The translations under genes and the position numbers were made by a program. From Wohlfahrtiimonas sp. (GTDB taxonomy: Bacteria; Pseudomonadota; Gammaproteobacteria; Cardiobacteriales; Wohlfahrtiimonadaceae), in NCBI GenBank assembly GCA_030149965.1, contig JASLHB010000098.1, positions 1 to 43,895 of the forward strand: 43,895 nucleotides of DNA, in the 5' to 3' direction. This document shows positions 1 to 6,975 of this stretch, piece after piece. The notes beneath the pieces are model-generated. The model worked only from the letters and a program-made list of their open reading frames with translations. It had not been told where the DNA came from and searched no databases. Positions within the stretch are counted from its first letter, which is position 1; every line of letters begins with the position of its first letter.

Positions 1-20
1 CTTGAAAATGCATAGTTCAT
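1..20 (-). CDS. Start of a gene behind a trp-type attenuator, probably trpE (partial)
   Basis: Only the first six codons (MNYAFS) are inside the window; the gene continues beyond the left edge on the minus strand. The ATG at 20-18 has a good Shine-Dalgarno (AAAGGA, about 7 nt upstream). Identity cannot be read from six residues. The leader peptide with adjacent Trp codons and the attenuator immediately upstream make a tryptophan-biosynthesis gene, most simply anthranilate synthase component I (trpE), the best guess. A tryptophan-controlled DAHP synthase or a Trp transporter would also fit. The start is seen; the function is inference. Confidence 0.5.
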
Positions 21-53
21 AAATTTTCCTTTGTGCAAACATAATTTAGGTAT

Positions 54-76
54 AAAAAAACCCGCCGTTAGGCGGG
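54..76 (-). terminator. Attenuator terminator of the trp-type leader
   Basis: On the minus strand the sequence reads CCCGCC-TAAC-GGCGGG followed by seven T. It is a compact GC-rich stem with a 4-nt loop and a U-run, 34 nt before the ATG at 20. Because it lies between a leader peptide and the gene start, it acts as an attenuator rather than an end-of-operon terminator. On the plus strand only four T follow the stem, so the minus orientation is the functional one. Confidence 0.85.
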
Positions 77-133
77 TTTTGATTTGTTCTTCTTGAAACT
101 TTATTGAAAAACAGACACAGCCGAACCGCCCAA
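68..133 (-). promoter_or_regulatory. Predicted antiterminator pairing of the trp-type leader
   Basis: Minus-strand UUGGGCGG (positions 133-126) can pair with CCGCCUAA (positions 75-68): seven Watson-Crick pairs and one G-U. The second element contains most of the 5' arm of the terminator, so the two structures exclude each other. Element 133-126 lies 16 nt downstream of the tandem Trp codons (154-149), so a ribosome stalled there would leave it free to pair. I could not identify a convincing 1:2 protector stem. Confidence 0.6.
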
Positions 134-181
134 AGAAGGGAGTTCTTGCCACCATGTTGTGTTCATCATTGTTTGTGTCAT
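101..181 (-). CDS. Leader peptide with tandem Trp codons (trpL-like)
   Basis: A 26-codon ORF starts with ATG at 181-179 and ends with TAA at 103-101. It begins MTQTMMNTTWWQELPSLG and ends in SVFQ. The two adjacent UGG codons at 154-149 are the hallmark of a tryptophan leader peptide: Trp is the rarest residue, and the ORF sits between a promoter and a Rho-independent terminator. Stalling at these codons would favour the antiterminator and let RNA polymerase reach the downstream gene. No strong Shine-Dalgarno is visible; initiation at the ATG pair at codons 5-6 is an alternative that leaves WW in place. Confidence 0.75.
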   Translation of the reverse strand: MTQTMMNTTWWQELPSLGGSAVSVFQ

Positions 182-211
182 TTCAAATAAAGTCTGTTTG
201 TTAGTCGTTCT

Positions 212-243
212 ATCAGTAAACACTGATCATAAATTAATGTCAA
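212..243 (-). promoter_or_regulatory. Promoter of the trp-type leader with overlapping inverted repeat
   Basis: On the minus strand a perfect -35 TTGACA (243-238) is followed by a 17-bp spacer and TTTACT (220-215, 4/6 match to TATAAT). A perfect 6-bp inverted repeat ATCAGT-N4-ACTGAT (227-212) lies across the -10, a normal place for a repressor operator. It does not carry the CTAG half-sites of the E. coli TrpR operator, so which repressor binds it, if any, is unknown. Confidence 0.7.
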
Positions 244-268
244 TGATTTTCATGATTAATTAATTTGG

Positions 269-307
269 CAATATGAAAGCCATTCTCCTCGAATGGCTTT
301 CATATTG
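269..307 (-). terminator. Long hairpin after pykF
   Basis: A perfect 17-bp inverted repeat (269-285 and 291-307) with a 5-nt loop lies 29 bp beyond the pykF stop. On the minus strand it is followed by an A/T-rich stretch without a solid T-run, so it may be an imperfect terminator or an mRNA 3'-end stabilising stem. It separates pykF from the trp-type promoter. Confidence 0.6.
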
Positions 308-336
308 ATTTTATAGATAGTTTTTACAATATCTAA

Positions 337-1752
337 TTACAATGTATGTACTGATGAAGTATTTGTTGTGCCACTTGGTACTAATGCACCAGAAACCATC
401 ACAACAACATCACCTTTTTGTGCAAAGCCGCCATTGATCGCTTCTTCTTTACCAATGCGATAGAAATCATCTGTTGAGCGAATTTCTTCTACAACTTTAG
501 TTGTGATTCCTTTCACCATTTGCAATTGTCTTGCTGTTTTTGGATTCGTTGTTAATGCCAAAATACGTGCTGTTGGGAAATATTTACGGATCGAACGTGC
601 CGATTTACCTTGATATGTCGCAACTACGATCAATGGGCTATCCAACATTTCAGACATTTCAACTGCACCTAAACATACTGATTCAGTCACACGCATTTTA
701 CGTATTGGTGGCTTTTGCAATGATACTTGGTTTGGCATCACATTATCTGTACGCTCACAAATCGCCGCCATGATAGAAACTGCTTCCACAGGGAATTTAC
801 CTTTGGCAGTTTCACCAGACAACATTACAGCATCTGTACCATCCAAGATTGCGTTGGCAACATCACCAGCTTCAGCGCGAGTTGGGCGAGGATTTTTGAT
901 CATAGAATCTAACATTTGTGTTGCAGTAATCACAACTTTACGTGCTGCTACACATTTTTCAATCATCATTTTCTGTGCAAAAATCACTTCTTCCACAGGA
1001 ATTTCAACGCCTAAATCACCACGAGCAACCATGATGCCATCCGATGCTTCTAAAATTTCATCAAAATTGTTTAAACCTTCTTGGTTTTCAATTTTAGAAA
1101 TGATCATCACATCTTGTCCACCGTTTGCATCTAAATGCGCACGAATTTCTTCAACATCTGAACGTTTACGAATGAATGATGCTGCAACATAATCTACGCC
1201 AACTTCAGCGCCAAAGATTAAATCTGCCTTATCTTTTTCAGCCAATGCAGGAAGGTTTGTGACCACGCCCGGCAAGTTAACGCCTTTATTTTCGCCTAAA
1301 TCGCCATCGTTCAAAACTTCACAAATCACTTCTGATGCACGAACTTCAGTAACTTTCATACCGATCAAACCATCGTCAATCAATACAATATTGCCTACTT
1401 TTAGATCGTTCGGCAAACCCTCATATGTCACAGCAACGCAAGTTTCATCACCAATCACAGTTTTGTCTGTGGTTAACGTGAATGATTGCCCTGCTTTCAA
1501 TGAAACATCTTGACCATCTTTCAACTTAATTGTGCGAATTTCAGGGCCTTTTGTATCCAATAAAATCGCTGCTTGTTTTCCATGCTTCTCACATACCGCA
1601 CGCAAATTATCGATACGTGCTTTATGCTCTTCATAATTACCGTGAGAAAAATTGAGGCGCATGACGTTCATTCCTGCGTTCAGAAGTTTCAACAACACAT
1701 CTTCTGACTCAGTTTTCGGACCAATCGTACATACAATTTTCGTCTTTTTCAT
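337..1752 (-). CDS. pykF: Pyruvate kinase, PykF type
   Basis: Converts phosphoenolpyruvate and ADP to pyruvate and ATP, the last step of glycolysis, in the cytoplasm. The 471-residue protein starts MKKTKIVCTIGPKTES and is collinear with E. coli PykF throughout, including the MRLNFSHG barrel motif, LDTKGPEIRT, the catalytic SKIENQEG segment, the VARGDLGVEIP signature, and the C-terminal GDVVVMVSG effector-domain motif. The start at 1752 is chosen because GAGG lies 6 nt upstream; the in-frame ATG two codons earlier abuts the Shine-Dalgarno. It follows mutT by about 50 bp and could be last in the pilS-pilR-cinA-mutT run or have its own promoter. Allosteric activation by fructose 1,6-bisphosphate is known for this type and inferred here. 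Confidence 0.97.
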   Translation of the reverse strand: MKKTKIVCTIGPKTESEDVLLKLLNAGMNVMRLNFSHGNYEEHKARIDNLRAVCEKHGKQAAILLDTKGPEIRTIKLKDGQDVSLKAGQSFTLTTDKTVIGDETCVAVTYEGLPNDLKVGNIVLIDDGLIGMKVTEVRASEVICEVLNDGDLGENKGVNLPGVVTNLPALAEKDKADLIFGAEVGVDYVAASFIRKRSDVEEIRAHLDANGGQDVMIISKIENQEGLNNFDEILEASDGIMVARGDLGVEIPVEEVIFAQKMMIEKCVAARKVVITATQMLDSMIKNPRPTRAEAGDVANAILDGTDAVMLSGETAKGKFPVEAVSIMAAICERTDNVMPNQVSLQKPPIRKMRVTESVCLGAVEMSEMLDSPLIVVATYQGKSARSIRKYFPTARILALTTNPKTARQLQMVKGITTKVVEEIRSTDDFYRIGKEEAINGGFAQKGDVVVMVSGALVPSGTTNTSSVHTL

Positions 1753-1798
1753 ATACATCCTCTTTCATGGTTAATGATTATTAAATCTTGAGAAGCTA

Positions 1799-2212
1799 TT
1801 AATTCGGCATGATGCCATTTTTAATTTCATCAATTAGAATATAATCTGCAGGTGGGAATTCAACAGAAGTTAAATCAGCAGCATTGATCCAGCGTATAAC
1901 TTGATTTTCACGGCCATAAGGTTCACCATCAAAACTATAAACATCATACACGACAAATTCGATGACTTTATCTTCATAATCATGCGTAAAATCCATTCGA
2001 TGCATGAAGTCTTGTACCAAGATACCAACTTCTTCGTCCAATTCACGATCTAATGTTTCAATGTCAGTTTCGCCAACTTCGACTTTGCCGCCTGGAAACT
2101 CCCATAATCCACCAAAGTTTTTTGTTTCAGGTCTTTGGCAAATCAAAATTTCATCCATAGATGCATTCCAGATAACAGCCATTACAACGCGTAAATATTG
2201 CTTTTCTTCCAT
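1799..2212 (-). CDS. mutT: Nudix hydrolase, MutT-like (8-oxo-dGTP diphosphatase)
   Basis: Probably hydrolyses 8-oxo-dGTP to the monophosphate, cleaning the nucleotide pool. The 137-residue protein is a single Nudix domain. The Nudix box GX5EX7REUXEEXGU is complete: G42, E48, R56-E57, E60-E61, G63. The strand before it (GGLWEFPGGK) and the C-terminal FPPAD segment are as in MutT and related CTP pyrophosphohydrolases (NudG), so the substrate could also be an oxidised pyrimidine nucleotide. The start ATG overlaps the cinA stop by one base (TAATG), indicating translational coupling. Confidence 0.85.
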   Translation of the reverse strand: MEEKQYLRVVMAVIWNASMDEILICQRPETKNFGGLWEFPGGKVEVGETDIETLDRELDEEVGILVQDFMHRMDFTHDYEDKVIEFVVYDVYSFDGEPYGRENQVIRWINAADLTSVEFPPADYILIDEIKNGIMPN

Positions 2213-3390
2213 TACTCTTCCACTGTTTGTAGTTGGTTCTTTAAAAAATTAAAGCAGTTAATTACTGCAAACGCCATCGCTTCTTCCTTTTGATGACGCG
2301 GTATTTGAATCATTTTTGAAAAATATTGATCATTCAATAATATATGCAATTGGCATTCCCAAACAGTTGTTTTTTCGCTCGGATGCTCCGTCACTGCCAA
2401 TACAATATCACTGCCTAAATCATTTTGTGCCTGTGTTAAATATTCACGTTTAAATGAGCCACGTTTGACCAATCCTCCCGTAAATACTTCCAATGTTTTA
2501 CCATAAGCCATTAGGCGACTTGCCATCATGCCCGCTGTAAACCATTCCACACATGAAATTTTAAAATCATTCTTTTGACACAAAGATAAAATATACTCTT
2601 CCATTGTGTCTGAGTTATGACCAAATATATAAGGTTTCAATAACTCTTCAACCTCAATTTTATAAGGCTGAATCAATGCTAAAGCTTCATCTTGATTCTG
2701 TGCTTTAGCAGATATTCTCACACTAATTCCATTAATGCCAGAGGCTAGATAAGATAATTTAGGATTACCAATTTCAGCTAAATCTTCATCAATCTTGGAA
2801 ACTTTTTCTGCCACATCAGATTCAGGAATGCCCCAAACTTTTACAGTTTCTGTATAAATTTGTTCTTCAATTGGTGCAATTTCACGTAATTTAGGAATCA
2901 CAGAGCCTTCAAAAATCGCCTTCATTTCATAGGGAACGCCCGGCAATAAAAAATAGTGTTTATTATTATGATGGAGATATAAACCTGGCGCTGTTCCTGG
3001 AAAACTATCCAAAACTATTGTGCCTTTTGGATAATATGCTTGGCGATAGTTGTTTTGGCTCATTTCAATATTACGAATGGCAAATTTTTCTTTAATTGTT
3101 TCTGCCAAGGTTTCGTCATAAATCAACTCTAAACCCAACGTTTTTGCGAGTGTTTCTTTCGTAATATCATCTTGCGTTGGCCCTAATCCACCAGTTGCAA
3201 TAATGATATCCGCGCGCTCTGCTGCCAATGCGAAAACTTGTTCAATATTATTAGGATTATCGCCCGCTGTAGTTTTAAAATGGCTATTGATCCCCATTTG
3301 ACTCAATTGTTGTGACAACCAAACCGAATTTGTATCCACCAATTGCCCTAACAACAACTCTGTGCCCACTGAGATAATTTCTGCTCTCAT
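2212..3390 (-). CDS. CinA-family protein with degenerate C-terminal deamidase domain
   Basis: The 392-residue protein has an N-terminal MoaB/MogA-like (MoCF) domain, residues about 1-170, with GTELLLGQLVDTNS, the GGLGPTQDD motif and LLPGVPYEM, as in CinA (COG1058) proteins that act as ADP-ribose/NAD-related pyrophosphatases. The C-terminal region (about 245-390) aligns with the PncC/CinA nicotinamide-nucleotide deamidase domain, but its ESCTGG signature reads EWFTAG and the SGIAGPxGG loop is replaced by a short AVTEHPSEK segment. Deamidase activity is therefore probably lost. The start overlaps the pilR stop and the stop overlaps mutT, each by one base. Family membership is seen; loss of activity is inference. 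Confidence 0.88.
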   Translation of the reverse strand: MRAEIISVGTELLLGQLVDTNSVWLSQQLSQMGINSHFKTTAGDNPNNIEQVFALAAERADIIIATGGLGPTQDDITKETLAKTLGLELIYDETLAETIKEKFAIRNIEMSQNNYRQAYYPKGTIVLDSFPGTAPGLYLHHNNKHYFLLPGVPYEMKAIFEGSVIPKLREIAPIEEQIYTETVKVWGIPESDVAEKVSKIDEDLAEIGNPKLSYLASGINGISVRISAKAQNQDEALALIQPYKIEVEELLKPYIFGHNSDTMEEYILSLCQKNDFKISCVEWFTAGMMASRLMAYGKTLEVFTGGLVKRGSFKREYLTQAQNDLGSDIVLAVTEHPSEKTTVWECQLHILLNDQYFSKMIQIPRHQKEEAMAFAVINCFNFLKNQLQTVEE

Positions 3391-4802
3391 TATTCATCAT
3401 CCTCTATATTGAGTTTTTTCAAACGGTAACGAAACGTTCTAAAGGAAATGCCCAGTTGTTTCGCTGCTTCTGTTTTACTATGATTGGTTGCTAATGCTCT
3501 TTTCAGAATCTTACGCTCTACAGCTTCTAAATAACCTTCCAAATCATCAATGCAATCAGGAATAGATGGATCTTCTAAAGAATCATTGTCTATGATGGGG
3601 GCAATCTCTCGAACAACCTCATGCTCAATACTTGGTTCAATTGTCACAATAGATTCCAATGTTGGTACATGGCAATTTGTACTCAGCAATAAATTATCTG
3701 GCTGAATCATTTCTGCATCACATAAGGCAGATGCACGTTCTAAAATATTCTCTAACTCACGCACATTACCTGGAAAAGCATAATTTTTCAAAGCATCAAT
3801 CGCTGCTGGAGAAATTTCAACGGTGCGTTGATTTTCTTCATTTAAACGATTAAGAATCACATCCACTAATAAAGGTACATCTGATAATCGCTGACGTAAT
3901 GCTGGGACGTTCAATGAAATCACATTCAATCGATAGAATAGATCTTGTCTAAATTCTTGCTCTTGAACCAACATTGCTAAAGCTTTATGAGATGCTGATA
4001 GAATCCGCACATTCACAGGAATTTCTTTCATCTCACCAATTGGGCGGATTGCGCGTTCTTGAATTGCCCGCAATAATTTTACCTGCATTGCTAATGGTAA
4101 ATCAGCAACTTCATCTAATAACAATGTACCGCCATCTGCTGCTTGGAATAAACCTTTCTTATCTTTATCTGCGCCTGTAAAACTACCTTTTTTATGGCCA
4201 AATAATTCACTTTCCACCAAATGCTCAGGCAAAGCACCACAGTTCACAGCAATGAATGGTCCTTCAAATCTTGGGCTTTCTGCATGAATAGCACGCGCGA
4301 CCACTTCTTTTCCTGTACCTGATTCGCCAGTGATATAAATGGGTGCTTGTGAACGAGCAATCTTGCGAATTTGTTCACGCATTTCCAACATTATTGTAGA
4401 TTCACCATACAATCCATGAATAGATTCTGCTTGAGGAATTTTTTTGGTTTCAATCGCATTCAGCGCCAATTTACGCAATGCATCGACTTCAAATGGTTTA
4501 GAAATAAAGTCAAAAGCCCCTAACTTTAATGCTTCAATGGCACTTTCTACATTGCCATGCGCCGTCATCATTGCTACAGGCAAATTAGGTACTTTTTCTT
4601 GAATATAACGAAGAATGTCAAAACCATCGCCATCAGGTAATTTTAGATCTGTTAGACAAACATCGAAGTTTTCTTCTTGAAGTGCAACAATCGCTTCTGA
4701 CACAGAATAAGCTTCCACACAATCGACATTGATTGATAAAAAACTCATCGAAATCAGTTCACATATATTTTCTTCATCATCAATTATGAGTGCTTTATAC
4801 AT
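3390..4802 (-). CDS. pilR: Sigma-54-dependent response regulator PilR
   Basis: NtrC-family transcription activator that, when phosphorylated by PilS, drives sigma-54 transcription of the major pilin gene. Domains in 470 residues: receiver 1-118 (acidic D9/D10, phosphoacceptor D52, switch T80, K102); AAA+ about 130-365 with Walker A GESGTGKE (159-166), the sigma-54 contact loop as GSFTGA (206-211), and Walker B LLLDE (227-231); Fis-type helix-turn-helix at about 428-465. The Ser variant of GAFTGA is an accepted variant. It lies 37 bp after pilS and overlaps cinA by one base. Assignment as PilR rather than another NtrC member rests on the paired PilS-type kinase and the pilin genes in the window. 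Confidence 0.9.
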   Translation of the reverse strand: MYKALIIDDEENICELISMSFLSINVDCVEAYSVSEAIVALQEENFDVCLTDLKLPDGDGFDILRYIQEKVPNLPVAMMTAHGNVESAIEALKLGAFDFISKPFEVDALRKLALNAIETKKIPQAESIHGLYGESTIMLEMREQIRKIARSQAPIYITGESGTGKEVVARAIHAESPRFEGPFIAVNCGALPEHLVESELFGHKKGSFTGADKDKKGLFQAADGGTLLLDEVADLPLAMQVKLLRAIQERAIRPIGEMKEIPVNVRILSASHKALAMLVQEQEFRQDLFYRLNVISLNVPALRQRLSDVPLLVDVILNRLNEENQRTVEISPAAIDALKNYAFPGNVRELENILERASALCDAEMIQPDNLLLSTNCHVPTLESIVTIEPSIEHEVVREIAPIIDNDSLEDPSIPDCIDDLEGYLEAVERKILKRALATNHSKTEAAKQLGISFRTFRYRLKKLNIEDDE

Positions 4803-4839
4803 TCCAATCCTTCGCGATTGTCTAAAAATTCAATCACTA

Positions 4840-6432
4840 TTATACATTTTTAGGGAAAATGATTCTGAATCCATGTTTATCGTCATTCACTTCTACATAT
4901 TGAATCAAACCACCATTGGATAAACATAACTCTTTTGTAATATATAAACCCAACCCTGTACCATTTTTATGAGTTGTAAAAAATGGCTCAAACAAATGCT
5001 GTTTCACATTTTCCGTCAAACCATTACCATTATCATAGATTGATAACACTGGATTTTCACCTTTCATTTCAGCTTCGATAATGATTTTCAACTCATCCTC
5101 TGTTTGACCTGAATGAATGATGGCATTATTCAATAAGTTGTTAATCATTTGCCTTAAAATAGACATCTCAAATAATACCCGAGAAACATCAGATGCAATA
5201 TTGACTGTAATACTCTCTTTTAAATTCGGATGCTCCATCAAAAATTCATCCAAAACCTCATCTAAAAACTGTGGCAACTTAAAATACTTACGATCTAATT
5301 CATTCTTACGTGCCAAAACCAAAACATCTGTAATGATTCTATTGGCGCGTTGAACATTATTATTGATCATATTAATCAGCTTAGTTTCAATCGGTGTTAC
5401 GCCTTCTTGTTCACCCAATAATTGGCTGGCTTGATAAATGGAAGCCATAGGATTTCGAATTTCATGGGCAATGGCTGCTGTTAACCGCCCCAATGCAACT
5501 AGCTTTTCTTGTTGGGCACGCATATTTACTATATCTGTTGGCTCAATCTGAATCAAAGAATAATGCCCTGTTGGTTGCTTAATTTCATCAAATTCAACAT
5601 AATATTTCTCATTGTTATATTCAAACAATGAAGGATCCATAAACTTTAAGTAGTTCCAAAGATAAAATCTTTCGGTTAATGTCGGTAAATAATCCATCAA
5701 ATAACTGTCTTGCAAATCCAAATCACCAAACCACGACTTGATATAGTTATTCATCAAAATAATTCGGCCTGCTGGATCTAATACAATTAAACCTGATCGA
5801 GATTGTTGAATAATGGCTTCATGTAAAATTGCAGCATTTCTCAGCTCTTCATTTTTTCGCTCGATTTCTAATTGAGATGCTTCGTATTTATGCAGCCAAG
5901 AGTTTGTCAAAACCAAAGCTAAAAAAGCAAAGCAGTTCTGGCCAATCAATCTCAATATTCCCTGGGAAATCATTAGTTTATACCAAGAATGCTGAAATTC
6001 CCCAGGATTGAACTCAAACTTAATCCACAACATCAATTGAATAAATACAGAAATAAATAATAATGATAATGCACCTGCTCTTGATAAAAAGGCACCATGC
6101 ACCATAAAAGAGATCAATAGTAGAATCACTAATGGGCTATTTAAACCATCTGTGTAGTAACACAATGCAGAAATAAATGCTAAATCCAATAATCCAAAGA
6201 CATAAATGAATTTAGTGGTTTGGAATCTTTGTCGTTTGAGAATTAATGTAGAAACTAATAAAAATACTAAATACGTTAATAAAACAACTTGGAAATATCG
6301 AGAAATTGGCAAAGCTTCGGGCGAAACCCGGGCGCTCAAAATATAAACAGAAGATAAAATCACCGCCATGATTAAGCGGAAAATTCCCAATAGTTGAATT
6401 GGAATGCCTCTTGGCTGCATATCTTGTGACAT
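4840..6432 (-). CDS. pilS: Membrane sensor histidine kinase PilS
   Basis: The inner-membrane kinase partner of PilR. The 530 residues, the usual PilS length, contain about six transmembrane helices within 1-180, a PAS-like segment at about 200-300, a HisKA domain with AIAHEIRNPMAS (phosphoacceptor His323), and a HATPase domain with YDNGNGL and GTGLGLYI in the last 100 residues. In Pseudomonas, PilS senses the pilin pool in the membrane and dephosphorylates PilR when pilin is plentiful; that mechanism is inferred for this protein. It precedes pilR in the same direction and follows the DUF2726-like gene by 34 bp. Confidence 0.9.
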   Translation of the reverse strand: MSQDMQPRGIPIQLLGIFRLIMAVILSSVYILSARVSPEALPISRYFQVVLLTYLVFLLVSTLILKRQRFQTTKFIYVFGLLDLAFISALCYYTDGLNSPLVILLLISFMVHGAFLSRAGALSLLFISVFIQLMLWIKFEFNPGEFQHSWYKLMISQGILRLIGQNCFAFLALVLTNSWLHKYEASQLEIERKNEELRNAAILHEAIIQQSRSGLIVLDPAGRIILMNNYIKSWFGDLDLQDSYLMDYLPTLTERFYLWNYLKFMDPSLFEYNNEKYYVEFDEIKQPTGHYSLIQIEPTDIVNMRAQQEKLVALGRLTAAIAHEIRNPMASIYQASQLLGEQEGVTPIETKLINMINNNVQRANRIITDVLVLARKNELDRKYFKLPQFLDEVLDEFLMEHPNLKESITVNIASDVSRVLFEMSILRQMINNLLNNAIIHSGQTEDELKIIIEAEMKGENPVLSIYDNGNGLTENVKQHLFEPFFTTHKNGTGLGLYITKELCLSNGGLIQYVEVNDDKHGFRIIFPKNV

Positions 6433-6466
6433 AAATTTTATCTTCTAATAATTGTTATGATCGTGA

Positions 6467-6958
6467 TTATAAATAATGTATCACTAATTGCTGTAATTTT
6501 TCCTGATCATATTGCTGATCTTTCATCAGCGGAATCAATGGCACATTTAAATCCTTCAACAATTTATCTAAATTCGCTGAAGGATTAATAGATAAAGCAA
6601 CAACCGGTGAAAATGTTCTTGTATCAACCAACATAAAATCACAACTAATTTGCTTCAGCTCTTGCTCTAAACGATCTTGGATTTCTGGTGCTAAATTTGG
6701 ATCCAATGTAATGAAGGTTGTTAATTGAGGTTTTGGAAAAACCTGAATATGATCTTTTTTCTTCACAATATCTTGTAAAAACTTCAATAAACTTTGTTCA
6801 TGAATACTTAAACCGCTAGTTTTAGTGCGAAATGCGTTGGGAATATTTTCACTGCTTGGCGTTGCGCTCACAACTTTTTTAGGTTGCGTTCGTTTAAATT
6901 TAAAGAAAAATACTAAACCAACAACAACCACAATAGTGAAAAAAATCTTAAAAAACAT
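6467..6958 (-). CDS. Membrane-anchored DUF2726-like protein
   Basis: The 163-residue protein has one N-terminal hydrophobic helix (residues 3-19) followed by basic residues, so the bulk is likely cytoplasmic. From about residue 50 it has the outline of a DUF2726 domain: an LSIHEQSLLKFL helix, then VFPKPQL, a CDFMLVDTRTFSPVVAL strand pair, and a final NVPLIPLM strand. DUF2726 is related to the PD-(D/E)XK nuclease-like fold. The usual acidic residues after the central strand (an ELDD-like pattern) read SINPS, so any catalytic function is probably gone. It is sandwiched between slt and pilS in one operon. The family match is by eye; the role is unknown. Confidence 0.6.
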   Translation of the reverse strand: MFFKIFFTIVVVVGLVFFFKFKRTQPKKVVSATPSSENIPNAFRTKTSGLSIHEQSLLKFLQDIVKKKDHIQVFPKPQLTTFITLDPNLAPEIQDRLEQELKQISCDFMLVDTRTFSPVVALSINPSANLDKLLKDLNVPLIPLMKDQQYDQEKLQQLVIHYL

Positions 6959-6975
6959 ATTTCAACTTGCCTTGA

